Made by a program: the position numbers and the translations under genes. From NCBI GenBank assembly GCA_964007475.1, contig OZ023273.1, positions 60,345,834 through 60,409,833 on the forward strand: DNA of 64,000 bases, given 5' to 3'. The notes under the pieces were generated by a model. It saw nothing but the letters and a program-made list of their open reading frames with translations. It was not told where the DNA came from and ran no database searches. Position 1 is the first letter of the stretch. Each line of letters opens with the position of its first letter. The stretch comes from Hybos culiciformis (taxonomy: Eukaryota; Arthropoda; Insecta; Diptera; Hybotidae). Below, in pieces: positions 47,001 through 60,422 of this stretch.

Positions 47001-50000
47001 CAAAATTTTTAATATTTTCTACTACGTAATATTTTAATTATCACATTATTAAAATGAGATTAATTTCTTAGACAGTAAGTTATGCATTTATTTAAAGAAT
47101 TATTCACGAAGAATAAGAATTTCCCTTTCAATCTGTTTATTTACTTTGTTTTTGTCTTATACTAAGTAGTTGAATTAGAACATAATTCAGTAAAGTTAAT
47201 AAAATATGTACATTATATACTTTTTAATATGATCTTTCTGCATCAGAAAAGGGGCAATTCATTCAGTCATTGAATTATCTTTGTATTATTAATTAAAAAA
47301 AAAAGATTACGAACCTGTTTTTGTAAAATAAAGAAAGTTTTGAATTAATAATTGCGCGCAAATTTTAGATTATCTATTTCATGAATTATCGTTTCATTGA
47401 AATAATGGTATTATTGTTATTATTGGAATATATACACATTTTATTAATTAATTTAAATAATTAATATAAACTTACACAAAATTTCTCTGTCTCTGCAACT
47501 TCGATTGCGTGTAATAGTTGCAATTTTTGGTCTTTGATGTTTATTAGCTTTCAGTGTTCCTTGATTGTCCTTAATTGTGCTATCTTCAATAAGCGTATCA
47601 TCTTCTGAATTACACAATGCTGGTTGACATTTTGATAAATGAATGGTATCGGATGTATCTAAAAAAAAATTATATTTATATTTCTAATATTCTAACAGCT
47701 ATATCGTTATTATACCATCATGGGGTAAAAATGAATCCCATTGTGAACTATCCCAAGGTTCTGAAAATACCGTTCCATCATCAGATTGTGCAGAATCTAT
47801 TGCACTGAGGAATGATGGAGCTAATGAAGTGGTTTTTTCCACATTGTCATACGACGACACTCTGTAGTCTCCAATTATAGTTTTCTCAAAAATTCCTGGT
47901 TCTGAATCATTTTTATATTTTTTGATTACTTGATTGTATTTCAAGGGTGTGGAACATCTCACTATTTCCGGTAAGTTTAATTCTGGCAGCTTATCAGCAA
48001 TTATTTGATGTATTGTAATAGGCTTTTTTTTAATTTCTTTAATTTCAGAATTCGCTTTTATTTGATTATTGTTGCCAGACCAGTGTTCTTCTGAGTCATA
48101 ATCACCATACTCATCTTCTTCGTCGTTTCTAATCATGAATTCCCAACTACTATCTACCGGCCATGGATCTAAGCGACTAGTTTTTGTGACATTATTTTTC
48201 AATTGATCTAAACTACCAGCAATTTTTTCAATTTCAGATGAAACTAAAGCAGGGCAAATATGATTACAAGCCCCTCCTTTCGGTGGTTCCGAATGTCTAT
48301 GGTTCGCAGGTAAAACATTATTTCGATGCATTCTTCTTAATATTGCAGCATTTAGGCCAGCTTGTCGTAATGCGTCGGCGGGCTCTGCATAGAAAGGGCT
48401 ACCTTGTTTACTTCTTGTTGGAGTTTGAGCAATTGGCTTTGGTTCATTTTCAGATCTAATGTTATTGTCATTTAATGGCAAGAAGAGGCCTAGCCGATTT
48501 TTCTTTACCGGGTCGTCATTTAGTTTTGTATAATTTTTTCTCATAATTTCAGTATCATCTTCATTAGAAATTAATTTTTCAGTATCTGAATTGTGTTCTT
48601 GACTACTGGGATAACTACTGTTGATTTCTGAACTAACATTAATAGTTGGACTTGTATTGATTGAGGGAGAACTTATTGAACCCGTTGGTGATAAAAGGTT
48701 GCAATTTAAAGATGTGATATGGGCTAAAAAAATAAAATAAAATTCTATTGAGTATTGGATCTTTAGAATTTTCATGAAACTAGGTGCAAAAAAACAGATC
48801 AGTTTCAAAACATTTAAATGCGCTATTTATCGTTTTGGGCGTTTCCGGAAGGTATGTAAAATAATATAACTTATAAATATATTTCTTACGCATTTGTGGT
48901 AAAAGGTCCGGCCTCTTAACTTTAGAAACTTCAGGCTTAAAACTCGACATAACTCCATTACGTTCGAATTGGCTATCTTGTGTCCATAAGTCTTCATAAT
49001 CACTTATTTTATCACCCAATGCACTTCTGCAGTAAATCTGTGGTGAATCGAGTATATCAGATTCTTGATAATGTTTCGATTCCTTCTTCCTTTCTTTAAT
49101 ACGCTTCTGTTTTCCACTTGATGGAGTTCCATTACTTCCAGTTGGCGAAAACATTTTTTTTTTACTATTATTTGAATCCTTACTATTTTGTGACTGCCAT
49201 CTACTTGTCGAACCTTGCGATGATAATGTATCTATCTGTGTTTTGCATTCCCCCTCAGGAGATAAACGCTTTGCAAATGGATGAAAAGAGTTTGGGGTTG
49301 ATATTGCTTGATTTGTTGGCGTTGGCGAAGTAACCTCAACAAACTGTTGTGAATTTGAGTTATCTACTTTAAATGTAACAGTTGTCGTTACTGTGAAATT
49401 GTTCGATGAAACATGATGTTCCTGGGGAGCTGATACTGTCGGATTAACAGGTGTTAGAGGTTTGGACCATCTAGTTGGTGGAGCTGGTGGTACTCTTAAT
49501 GAACCCAAATTGAGCGTATTTGGTGGTGTTGGACGTTGATTCCGTACTATATGCTCAATATTTGATTGCTTCGGAGGTCTATTTTGTATTTGTGGGGGAT
49601 GTGCAATGGATTTGAATGTGCTCAACTTATTTGGAATACCAATAGGTGCGTTACGGATTATAGGCGTTTCAGCAGGTGACATTGTTAAAATAACGTTATC
49701 TATTGATTCAGGACTTATTAAATAGTTTTGTCCTGTGCTTGTAGTGAAACTACTTAGACTAGAATTTGTATCAGATGGAGTGCCAGCTTGGCTGAATAAA
49801 CCACCGAGTGGATTTGTTGGACTAAAAACTTTTGCAAGTTGATTTTGGTTATAATTATCTTTTTCATTTGAAGAGCTGAAAATAGTCATTCCAATGCCAC
49901 TAGTATTTGAATCACTAAAAGAGTTCGGTGATTTAATTTCTGCGGCTTCGATCGTTGGAGTTGTATTAGCCATAGGATATCTCCAAAATTCTTGGCCCAA

Positions 50001-53000
50001 TAATGCTAATGACGATAATTGTTGTCTATTTTTTGCCTCGTTTAATGCACGCGGCAGTACCTACAACAAATTTTTTTTGATTTATTTCACCATTTCGGTA
50101 AGAAAATTAAGATTTAAAGAAGTTACCAGTTGAACTGGAAGTTCATCACAGCATTGTGCGTAGTGAGCAATTAAAGCAGGTATGGAATCAAATTTAAATC
50201 TTGAGCTTTCTAAACTAAGTATTCCTAAATTAGATTGAATTAAATAATGTTCAATATATGGTCCCATTCCAATAGGTAATCGTACAGACACAGCCATTGT
50301 ATTGGGTTGACTTGAACCTCGAACAATGAAATTCTGAAATGAACAGAAACATTATGAATGCAAAGAAAGTTGTTGGTTACTAAGTAAATTTGTAGATTCA
50401 ATTTATTCCATTTTGATTTATTTGAATACATTATTATATTATATCTTTGCTAACTTTTAATAATATAGTGGGATTGACAAAATCAAAGATATGTACATAT
50501 TTGTAAGGTTGTCACTGATGTCAGTATCGAGTGGAAAAAATGACAATGATGAATTAAATTGTATTTATTTAAACTTATAGGCCACTATCATAAAATACGA
50601 ATAATTTTTATTTTTCATACCATTTATTGTAATGTTTTTTACTATGCATATTAATAATCATTAAATTAATAATCAATTGTGAAAATATAGACTGTATTAA
50701 ATAAGAATTTTATAATAATGCTACATATTGTTATTAATTTGGATTCAAAAAAAATTTTTTTTTTCTAATTTCATTGAAAATTTTCGACTGCAAAGGGTTA
50801 TATATATTTATTTATAAAAAAAAAGAGATTTGTATGTCGAGAATAAAATATTTTTATATTATACGTACATTGTATTTTAAGTGGCTAAATTATAATAAAT
50901 ACAATTTTCAGCTCAAGGGCATTTTCAATAAAATATAATTTGAAATGATAATGTTATTACGTTATCAATATATTCTATAAACTAGTTCTACATAATTACA
51001 TTTTTCAATTTAAAAAAAAGGAGCCCGAGGAAACACGCATTCTCATAATTAATATTGCAAGCCGTACATTCATATTGCGTTAAGTAAAGATACGCTGAAC
51101 TCAGCTATACTCTAATCTTATCTGTTATATTGAATAAAAAAAATATTTGCAAATTAGGAATTGCAAACATTTATGAACTTGTAAACTAGTTGCCGCGAAG
51201 ACAAGAATTGTTACAAAGGGTTTAAAATACAATTTTTATGGCACAATTTTAATTATAAAGCCATAAAAAAGCAAAAGTTTATTACTTTTATTATGCTATA
51301 ACGGCTATAACATAATTATAAATGTTTATAAAATTATTTTATCTAGACTCGTTTCAGTTGAATAAGGATTACCAACTATCATCAGCAGCAAATTTTAAGC
51401 TTAAACTAAACAATCGAACTGTACAATAGTTTTTTATAATGTCTTCTGCTTAAATGATAAAAAGTAAAAAATAAAAAAATTATTATACATAAATAAATTT
51501 ATAGAGAAAGGCGTCTGTTCATTCTAGTTAATAAAATTTTTGATACTAAACGTGAACTTAAAAATTTAATCAGAAGTAATCTGTGATCTGTTAAAATAAA
51601 AAACCAAATGGAAAATCAATTGGATACTGATACTACGAAGTTTTATGAGTACCTATATGAATTTTGATCCGCGGCTGATATAACAAGCTGGATTTATTAA
51701 ATATTTTTTTAGGATTTTAGTGTTGGAGTGGAACAAAACTTAAAAATATACAATCCCTTCTTTTTTTTTTTTTAATGGAAAACGGGTTAAAAATGTAAGA
51801 GTACAAGATTTCTCAAGCAAATATAAAATTGCTGATTCAATAAAAATTTATAAAGCTAATTTAGTAGATTGATTATTTTGTATTCAAACGATTTCAAAAA
51901 TTGATTCATTTAAATTAATAGTTTGGAAAAAGTACCAAGAATAATGACAACTGTTAAAATATTCTGTGGTCAATGGAAATAGTTGTAGTATAGATGAAAA
52001 AGTTTATGCCTTTAAAAAAAAAAGAAAAAGAAGATAATAATAAAATATGGTTTTTTTTAAGGATATATCATAAACCATTTGCTATCGATTTTCAAACGAC
52101 CACTTTGGTTGTATCATTAAATGTTAGTATATCTGTTGATAAAAAAAATAGTGAGTTGGTTGCTTGCAACAGTAAAATTAATAAAATTTACTTTTTTTAA
52201 AAAATTAATTACATTCTACATATTACATATATGTATTGTATAGCTTTATGAAATTTATTGTAGCTATATCAATTCAATTGAAAATATACTTATGAAAGAA
52301 TTAATCATACAAGAAAGAACGATTCAACTTTTTAAAATACACAATACATACGATTATTTATATTAATGATGGATGACATAAATAAACGTGATGTAAATGA
52401 AAATTTGGTAATTTATTTAAAGTATTAGGAATGAATATAATATAATAAGAAATGGCTTGATTTTTTGTAATATTAAAGCAAATTTTTTTTTTGTCAGCTA
52501 AAAAATTTAAATGTTTCGTGAAAAAGAAAATAAAATTTTCGAAAGCTCGTAGATAGTCATTTATTTTATTTTGACTATGTCCGAAGAGTTTTCTTTACCA
52601 CACATTCGAATTGATAATTAAGGTCATTAAAAGATAAACAACATACAAAAAGAATTGACTTTTTTACTATAAAAACAAAAATATTTTTTGACCAGAACGA
52701 ACTAACAAATTATATATCTTTTAATTCGAATTCATAACAAAAAATTATTATAAATGGTGATTCATGGAAAAACGGCAAAGAAAAAATAAGACGGTGAGAA
52801 TATAAGGTTTTGAATATAATACCACAGCTTCACATTTAATATAAAATAGCATCGATTTAATAAATATATGAATTTATGAATATATGAATTTGTTCGTTTC
52901 CGGATTGAATTTGTTCGATTTAATTAAATTTTTAATCAATTAAACCAGCTTTTTTTCATAAATATTAATATTATTGTTTTAATAAATTTCTTTAAATATT

Positions 53001-56000
53001 TGTTTTTTTTTCGTTTTAATTTTACAAATCGGTCCATAAGTTTCCTTTAGATATTTTCGAACAGTTTAAATAGAATAAATTTGTACATAAGTATGTATGT
53101 TTTAAAGTATTAAATCATAAAGTTAAAAAATTTAATAAAATTATTTGGGTAAAAGTTTCTATTTAAAAGGAAATTTCAGAAATAATTGTTTAACATTAAA
53201 ACTATCAAAAATAATGAAAAAGTGAAAATAAATAAAATAATTTGATTTTCAATATATTGGTTACTTGAAAGCTCCCTTCTGGTTTCATTAAATTATTAAT
53301 AAGCCCACACCAAAAAAATAAAAATACACTCAATAAATTTTGAACCATCTTGTGTTTTTTGTACCTACATAAAATAAAATCTTTCCTGCTTTAAGGAAAA
53401 CAAGCATAAGCTTTTTTGTTAAAAAGAAAACATATGATGTAGCTTATACATATTTTATAGTTTTATTCTATACTTAACAATTTATTGAGAATAAAAAAAT
53501 CTTTATGTAATTCTTCTCCCTTTTATGTTTTCAGAAAAAGAACAATATCACAGGCTAGACGCTACAAAGATAAAATAAATTATAAATACATTTGCGGTAG
53601 TATGTACTACGTATGTTGTATAGGTATATATGTCATTTATTAAGCATATTTTCCCGTACGTTTTTTGCATATTGTAATATTGTATCACTAGATTATATCA
53701 ATAATATAGTATTAAAAAAATTAGGAAAGTGAACGAGACATCAAGCTTTTGTTAAACTCTGTTGATTTGTGATCTAGTTCTTACATTGAAGTAATTTTTC
53801 GAGCTTGGATTTTCATTTACTGCTGTGCTGATTTTAATTTTGGAAAGGTGTTTCCACTAAAATTTTACATTATATCCTCTGAATTAATTGATTTTGTTCT
53901 TTAAAACACGTTACGGCTTATGATGATATGGTTATTTATGAATAATTCTATAGATAGAAATACATACATTTTATATACACGTGTTTGAAAACAGTTTTTA
54001 TTATGTTCATTTTAAAAGATCGACATACTACATACTATATACTGTGAAAAATAATTAGTATTGGAGTGAATATATTGTATTAGACATACGGTTAAGCTAC
54101 GGATTCAATAATGAACTACTTCTTATATAATATAATCTGTTTTGTCAAATATATTATAAATCAATTGATGTAATATGTTAATAAGTATGTATATGATCCT
54201 TTAATTAGAATTGCATTCTTAATTTCGTCAGCCTTAAAATAAATTCTATCCCCTTTGACTTTATAGTTGCATATGAAAAATAGACAAAATTTGAAAAAAG
54301 TATGCGGATCACTTTTTCGAGACGAGTTTAGCTTTAAAATTCATTGTTATTATAAATTTTATAGGGGACGAGAGCGTTCCTACGAACAGTCCATTTCAGT
54401 GTTGTGGCTTCTTAAATATATTTGTCAAACTAAAAATAAATTTTTTTCATAAACCAAATAATTTTGTTACAATCCGATTTGCAGGTACTAAATGTTCACC
54501 CCAACCCTAACCATAAATTTTGTATAAAAAAAACCATTCATTCCTTTTTTTTCCAAACATAAAGAACCTTTGTCAAAACTTTTCATTTTTAATTTAAAAG
54601 CTATGAATGAGTTTTCTTTTACTGGATTTTCTTTAGCATCAAAAGAAAATTAAAAATTAACAATTATTTTTTGCAGAAAAGCACACAAAAAGTATCCGAT
54701 GATGATCATCAGTTTGACTACCTCAGACTAATGTAAACAGATATTAATCAATAAAAAGGTAAACATAAAGAAAAAAGAAATATATTTCATGAAAAAGTTT
54801 TGTCTAAAATTTTATGGAAAATTTTTTAAAATTCATAAAAGATATGTACCTACACCTAGCTCTTGTCGAAGAGCATACAACCATTTTGTGAAAAGGTATA
54901 TTTATTTTATACATTGTCTGTAAATAAAAAAATTGCACAAAAACATTTTTAGATAAGAGAACACACATCAAAAGCAAAATCTAAAAGTTTTAAAAATATG
55001 GGTTTGTTGTTGACTAAGCATATTATTTGTTATTTTTCGTTATTTTTTTTTAATTATAAAGACACAGTGGGTAATGCTATGTATATATAAGTTTATTTAT
55101 TTTTAATTTACTCACCCCTTCTTCTTTGCCTTGCAACAAATGTACAGCACCAGCTCTTTGAATTCCAGGTAAAAACCAAACAGGATGTGTTCTTAATAAA
55201 CGTTCAACTAATCCTAAATCACAGGGTGGACTGTCGGAACAGACAGATGTTTCACTTGATGTTTCACCTTCAGCCAATATACCACCATCTGAACTTGATA
55301 TGAGGGAAACACGTGACTAGAAATAAAAAAATGAGAAGAAATTTGAAAAATTAACAAAAATTATGCATTATATTTATACATAGGTATATTTGTTGTACAT
55401 ATATATGATATAATATATGTACATTTATTTTTAAGGATAAAAACCGAAACGATATAAAGGATATTAAAACATGCATGAGTTGATTTTTGTTCGTAGGAAG
55501 GAGTAACATTTTTGGAAATTTATATGAATTTTTTTTTTTATTATTAACGGTATGTTACATTAAACAATGTTAATAGGACCAGAAATTTTTTGTTAAATTG
55601 TTGTGATTTTTTGACCCAAAAGAACTATTTCGCAGTGTTTATTTTCTATTAGATTAAATTTTACGCAATTTTGCGTTATGGAAATATAGATTAATATAAA
55701 TTTTGAAAAAAAAATTTACGAATAATCTATCATAAATATATAATTGTAATCTATTGTCAATTTAAGTCAACTCATATACAAATATATAAATGTAGGCACG
55801 CGATTCCGAACTTTAAATACTATCACACGTATGTATTAGAAGCTCAGCATTTTCATGTTATACATAATATATAGCTGCATAATGTTTTATCTTTTTCAAT
55901 TTATTTTTCGTAAATGGTATCCTATCAAAGGATATCAGTCATCTAAATGCTTTATTTTATGTCTAATAGGTATTCAGAATTTGGAAATATTATAAATAAA

Positions 56001-56705
56001 ACAGTAGGTATACATAATCATAAATGGTGCTAATAATGATGGTTTTATTTTTCAATTCAATATGATTTATAACCATCAGAAATTTAAATTTTACTTTCAA
56101 TTTTTCTTTTTCTAAACTGTGAAGTATAAATTGAATTCATAAATCAGAAAAAAAATATTCATGGCCACTTACATACATTCTATGTTGCAAAGGTAGATAA
56201 AATGATAAAATTGAAAATTGTTAATAATGTACATTGCATTATGTATATGAATGTAAATTTTGTAGTTGTATGTGAATTTTGACGCAGCTAAATTATCATT
56301 CTATTTGGAAATGAAATGTTTAAGTATTTTGTATTTGCATTACGATCGCAAGCATTACTGAATTAGAACTTATGGATTGAAGGCAAATAACTTGAATCTT
56401 CTTCATTGTGGAATTCAATAATGTAAATGCAAAATCGAAAATATAATAAGTAATTAAATAAACATACCTGACTCAGTTCATCTACTGATAATGGTCGACA
56501 ATTTGGTAATAACGCCTGCATATCATCTTCAAGAATGTCATCGCAGCTGCTATCTTTTATGACATCAATTTTGTCCGTATTATTGTTATCACTTAAAAAT
56601 TTATTAATCCTTCCAAGATTACCTGACGAGTCAATTTCACAAAAAGGTAGTCGTCCTGATTTTATAAATTGCTGAGTTACAGATGATGATGAAGTTTCTG
56701 CAAAC
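31748..56705 (-). CDS. spri: Sprint/RIN-type Rab5 guanine-nucleotide exchange factor (5' end not found)
   Basis: Nine exons on the minus strand (56705-56468, 55316-55116, 50333-50127, 50060-48890, 48723-47716, 47658-47476, 33708-33520, 32989-32364, 32071-31748) join in phase to about 1382 residues. In order they encode an SH2 domain (LVERLLRTHPVWFLPGI...NFIVRGSS...IEHYLI), a long Ser/Thr/Pro-rich region with PPAPPTRW, a helical bundle, a VPS9 domain and a C-terminal Ras-association domain. RIN proteins bind phosphotyrosine and active Ras and activate Rab5 on early endosomes; insects have the single family member Sprint. The first exon here starts mid-codon, so at least one upstream coding exon lies further right or outside. 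The gene is convergent with PDE9. Confidence 0.93.
32364..32989 (-). CDS. spri: Sprint exon: helical bundle and VPS9 domain
   Basis: It encodes MKNYLVKHGEG, the helical bundle, and the VPS9 core: GADELLPLLVYVVAKCGF with the catalytic-type Asp, and GEPGYYLTSLCSAVHVLKTF with the conserved Tyr that contacts Rab5. Both key residues are intact. The donor GTAAGT lies on a codon border. Confidence 0.95.
33520..33708 (-). CDS. spri: Sprint exon: start of the shared RIN-homology region
   Basis: Acceptor ATATTGCAG, donor GTAGGT, one carry-over base at each side. It encodes HPRNKINQLGGPGESIRLYT and FISCTKESREPAPQVVMRNM, the conserved helical region before VPS9 in RIN proteins. Confidence 0.93.
34314..35445 (-). 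CDS. spri: Alternative first exon of Sprint (isoform without SH2)
   Basis: It starts at ATG 35445-35443 right after an in-frame TAA and ends at a GTAAGC donor (34313), carrying one base, the same phase as exon 47476-47658. It can therefore splice to 33708 and give a 756-residue protein. Residues about 52-72 are nearly all Cys, encoded by TGC/TGT repeats; the rest is Asn-rich with an acidic FEIQDPDDFFEDADHVRNYREE segment. Alternative promoters are known for sprint in Drosophila, but the homology of this exon is untested. Confidence 0.72.
35246..35294 (+). repeat. CAG/CAA triplet repeat inside the alternative Sprint exon
   Basis: Runs of CAGCAGCAGCAACAACAAC and CAGCAGCAGCAG are separated by ATGACGAA. 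On the coding (minus) strand they read as TGC/TGT, i.e. cysteine. Confidence 0.85.
35446..45277. other. Sprint intron, no further gene seen
   Basis: Extremely AT-rich, especially 35500-36700 upstream of the alternative first exon, where its promoter must lie; I cannot point to a TATA box among so many. The inverted repeat at 37913-38026 is the only structured element. Open frames here are short and unrecognisable. Confidence 0.5.
37913..38026. repeat. Imperfect inverted repeat (MITE-like)
   Basis: ATGAGCAAT..TTCTTTTACCTCT..CTCGTT on the left is mirrored by AACGAGAAAGAGGTAAAAGAA..ATTGCTCAT on the right, with about 40 bp between the arms. Similarity extends weakly further out. No target duplication identified. 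Confidence 0.65.
45286..46362. mobile_element. hAT-type element in a Sprint intron
   Basis: It starts CAGGGCCGGTCCAGC and ends GAACCGGGTCTG, with a perfect 8-bp duplication TTTCCACG on both sides (45278-45285 and 46363-46370). CAGGGCGCC occurs near each end as an internal motif. No transposase. The centre is occupied by a nested palindromic MITE. Confidence 0.83.
45551..46190. mobile_element. Palindromic Tc1/mariner-like MITE nested in the hAT element
   Basis: A 640-bp near-perfect palindrome, with arms of about 300 bp around 45870. Its ends CACTAGGTAGAAAAAGTCTG and the inverted CAGACTTTTTCTACCTACTG are flanked by TA dinucleotides (45549-45550 and 46191-46192). TA duplications and such ends fit Tc1/mariner. 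No coding capacity. Confidence 0.82.
46934..46970 (+). repeat. (ATT)n microsatellite
   Basis: TTATTATTATC followed by a run of ATT triplets. Confidence 0.8.
47476..47658 (-). CDS. spri: Sprint exon joining to the shared 3' half
   Basis: 183 bp with acceptor TTTTTTTTAG and donor GTAAGT. It encodes TSDTIHLSKCQPAL...ITRNRSCRDREIL and ends with one base that completes a Cys codon with the exon at 33708. The following intron is 13.8 kb and contains the alternative first exon. Confidence 0.85.
47716..48723 (-). CDS. spri: Sprint exon: acidic/serine-rich linker
   Basis: Acceptor ATTTTTTTAG; donor GTATAA, weaker than its neighbours. It encodes Ser-rich sequence, RQAGLNAAILRRMHRNN, a segment with WPVDSSWEFMIR and an acidic EEDEYGDYDSEEHW. 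No catalytic domain. Confidence 0.88.
48890..50060 (-). CDS. spri: Sprint exon: proline/serine-rich linker
   Basis: Acceptor TTTGTTGTAG; donor GTAAGA at 48889. It encodes VLPRALNEAKNRQQLSSLAL and then about 340 low-complexity residues with a candidate SH3 ligand (VPPAPPTRW) and a basic patch (KQKRIKERKKE). It ends LLPQM with one carry-over base. Confidence 0.9.
50127..50333 (-). CDS. spri: Sprint exon: second half of SH2
   Basis: 207 bp in phase 0. It encodes NFIVRGSSQPN, with the phosphotyrosine-binding Arg of the FLVR motif, then IEHYLIQSNLG with the strand-D His, and FDSIPALIAHYAQ, the second SH2 helix. All key residues are intact. Confidence 0.93.
50334..55115. other. Sprint intron between the two SH2 exons
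   Basis: 4.8 kb of AT-rich DNA with only short, unrecognisable frames. I see no transposon ends or nested gene. Confidence 0.6.
55116..55316 (-). CDS. spri: Sprint exon: first half of SH2
   Basis: 201 bp, both borders on codon limits, donor GTGAGT. After a Ser-rich lead, LVERLLRTHPVWFLPGIQRA and VHLLQGKEEG form the first helix and the approach to strand B of the SH2 domain. Confidence 0.93.
56468..56705 (-). CDS. spri: Sprint exon upstream of SH2
   Basis: Acceptor AATGCAG, donor GTATGT. The exon starts one base before a codon border, so it needs a preceding exon ending with two bases. It encodes FAETSSSSVTQQFI...GRLPFCEIDSSG...LPNCRPLSVDELSQ, which joins SRVSLISSSDGG in the next exon. Confidence 0.85.
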
Positions 56706-59700
56706 CTGCATTAAAAAAAATTAAATTCAATTGTTAATGTTGGAGCAATAATTATAGATATGGAACAAATTTTAAATTTTAATTTTAATTTGAAATAAAT
56801 CATATTTGATATTAATATTCTGGACCAACTATAGTTCAAAAATCGTTTTTTTTTTTTAATCTTCCAGAATTGACGGAAGTGACGGAAAGATGATTTAAAG
56901 TGTATATAATTGAAATAATGTTGTTCTCTAAGACATCGCTTAAAACTGGTTTAAAGGCTAATTATTTTTTCACTAATAACATTGGAAGACTTTAATTAAT
57001 ATTTAAATTTTCTGTATATCCGAAGCCAAGGGAAGTGGTAGACTAAAGATAATTCTTCTAATTATTATTTTTATTTTATTTTTTAAATTTAAATTATCGT
57101 TTCAACATACAAACGTACCCTGACGAAGTAATGTAAGACAATATATATTTCATATATTGTCTGAAGCCGATAGGTCGTTGTATGCTGATTGTTTTTAATT
57201 TGAGTAATTTTTTATTTTTTTTTGATTCATTTTGAATCTTCATGAAATGTCTTAGTTGACGCCGGAGGAAGTAGTAGGATATTTTCCACTAATTCTTCTT
57301 CTTCTTTTTATTATATTTTTAATTTTTTAAATTTACTCTTTCTTTTAATATTTACTCTCTTTTTTTTTTTAATTTTTTACCAGGGAAACTATTCTTTGGT
57401 TATGTTATATGGTGGTTACATGTCACTAGTGATTTCGTTCTTTATCAGAAACGAGACTTGTTCTTATTGTTTTATGTTTGTTTTTTCTATAATTCTTTTT
57501 TTTTTCTGATGCTTGATTTAAGCATCGTTTGGTGGTAATATTAAAATTCCATTGCATGCTTCGTACCGAGCCCTCTCCTCTCATATTAGCATGTATATGA
57601 GAGTGATGGTAAAGTTTTCATGGCAATTTATTGCCTTGAAGTGCAGTGGTGTTAGGATACACCCCCAACTCATTAAAAAAAAAAAAGTAAGCTATTTTCG
57701 GAGTATTAAGTACACAAATAATTAAAGAGTTGTTTGAGGCCACAGCCCAGAATAAAATGATTATGGGTTTTATTTATTAATATAAAGTTTTTGGGGTTTA
57801 TGAAACAGAATATCAAAGCAAGCTCGTACATAATATATTGTGTAATTTAAAACTACATGTGCTAGCAATAAATTTTAATACATTTCCCTCTGTATTAATG
57901 AAATTTTGTTATTAACATGATGGTTTGAATATTTCAAAAAAATGCGTAATTAATTTATTCGCAATATTTTCAAAAATGCTTATTTGATTTTAGAGGAAAA
58001 AATAATCGATTACAGGAACTTGAAAACATGAAATGTAAACTGGGAACTACAAAACATACATCTCTCCAGTTAAATTCAAAAGTAGATAAAATCAAGAATT
58101 TGTAAATAAAAATGGAGAATGCTTGTGTAATTTATTATATCATGTCAATGGACTGCAGTAAAATGTGTTAGGTATATATGTATAATAGAATTTTTAGATA
58201 TAATATAACCATAATAAATAATTATGCTTTTGGATATTATTAAAATTAAAATTTGTATCTCTAGAACTGATTATCGCTATTAATTTATTAAAGAATTTAT
58301 TTTTCAATCAAGTACGAAATTACGACAAAAGATAATGTAAAGGTTATAACAAAATTGTAATTAGAAAGGAAAGGCAAGGTAACGAATAGTTTGTTAGAAC
58401 ACTTTTACCAAATATTCATTTCCGGTTAATAAACAGCAAAAGTTGGTTTACTTGACTTATCAAAATATAATACCAATATATGTTCATTCATCTATACTTA
58501 ATATACTGTGTAGTATTTATCAAATGAATAATTCTTAAACAAACATATTATTGTATTTATTTATTGTAAATTGGAAATTACGTATTGAGTAGTTTTTTTT
58601 ACATATTTTATGTACTATGTAGATAGGATTGTAAAAATATTGATTTATTCTTACGGTCAATACTCCTAAAAATATTTTAATACTTAAACAGTATTGACGA
58701 ACAGTTTTCTGATAACGATACAGTAAAAAGTTATCGATTAATTTTCTTAAAAAATTCCTGGATAATGCAATTCGCCGTGTACATCTAAAATTAGAAGTTA
58801 TATTTTGGAAGTTGTAAGTCACAAGTTATATTTTAACAAAACTTTTATTGCCATTTCTTACAACTTCGTGGTGAATCTTGCAAAAAATAGCTTACCCCTT
58901 GCTTCGTCGGTCAAAATAGATTTTTTTTTAAATATACAGACGAATCGAATTTTATTGACAATTAGAATTTAGAACGTGCTTTGACCATTCATAAGTGTTC
59001 AATTTCAATGAGTTTCAGTAATTATTAAATGTTATTAATCTTATCTTTTATATGAATTTAAATTCTTATTTTTTTAATTAAATTAATGAAATGAAAAAAC
59101 CTATGCGACCAAAATATCTTTGGCAAAATATTAACTTTAATTTAATCTCAATCGAATGAATGTTCACATTGTATTATACCCTTTTAGCATATATAATATA
59201 TGAATATATTTCATATAGCATCATCATTGATAGATAACTAACCAAACTGAAACTACAGCAAAAAGTTTTTATACAGCGTTTTATACATAACTTTATGATA
59301 ATCCTATTCCCTTTTTTTTTTAAATCAATACTTGTATAAATGTATACATTTTATTGCGATATTAAAATGATACTGGAAATTTAAAATTCTTATTTTTTTT
59401 TTCTTTTAGGAAATTATTCCAAGAATTTATTTTACTTTATGATAAAAAATTTAAATGAAAATGAAATGGAAAAATTTATTTGCTACTCAATAGAAATCTT
59501 CCAATGAGATTTAATCTCTTGGGACAGGCTTACCAGATTACCAAATTTTATTTTATTAAAAAGTTAGGAAAGTTAGAAAAACTGCATATTATTTAATTTT
59601 GAATCTAAGAAGTTTAAAATTACTGTATTTAACAAAAAATTTGTAGAAATATTGAACTAAACGTTAATATGAAGAAAGTGATATCAACGATTGATGTTTA

Positions 59701-60414
59701 ATTAACAAAAGAAAGAAACAATCTTGTTGTAAAAACTTGTTTGGAACTGAACATGACATAAGAACACCTACTAAATAACTTTGTAAAATCAAATATATGT
59801 TTTAAAAAAAAATTGCTTCCAGAAAAATATTAAATTTGTAAGAATTACAAATTTAAAAAAATATTTTAAGTTTTTTTTTAAATATTAATAATTCCAATAA
59901 ACCAGTTTTTAAATGAATATTTATATAATAATAAACACTTAACACATCTGGCACTCCTTTCTTTTCTTGACATTTAAGAAACTTTTATAATTTCTTTAAT
60001 AATCATTACATATATTTTGTTCCCAGCGGAAAAGTTTTGAAGATTATAAAAATTAAACAAAATTAAATAAATGCCAGACAAAGTTTGTAAATATATTTAT
60101 ATACATCATAAGTATTTTTGTACCCGGAATGATTTTTTTTAAAGTATGAACAAAACATTCAAAAAAAAAATAATAAAATCAATGAAAATTAAGAAATCTG
60201 TGAAGTGAAATATTTTATATGAGACTTCAGAACAGAAAACTCGAATTTCGGAACGGAATTTATAAAAATAATAAAACAAGCAGAGACTTGCATGGTTAGT
60301 TGAACTGATTACCATTAATCATTTTAATATTTAATGGTGCTCTATTTTGAAATTGTTTAAAGAAAAATAAATAATTTAGAGGAATACCATTCACTAGGAT
60401 GAATATAATTCATG
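56706..60414. other. 5' region of Sprint, no exon identified
   Basis: The preceding Sprint coding exon, which must end with two carry-over bases, is somewhere to the right but I could not identify it. About 57000-57310 contains two related blocks ending in 'ggaagt.gtag...attcttct' separated by about 270 bp, possibly an old repeat. Otherwise featureless AT-rich sequence. Confidence 0.4.
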
Positions 60415-60422
60415 ATGGGAAG

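Noticed and set aside
49118..49333. Plus-strand frames over the Sprint linker exons
   Set aside because: Antisense shadows of well-supported Sprint coding exons; the same holds for 48238-48459 and 49894-50133.
58535..58822. 95-codon minus-strand frame upstream of Sprint
   Set aside because: Considered as the missing 5' exon, but it shows no Sprint-like sequence and no donor with the required phase was evident.
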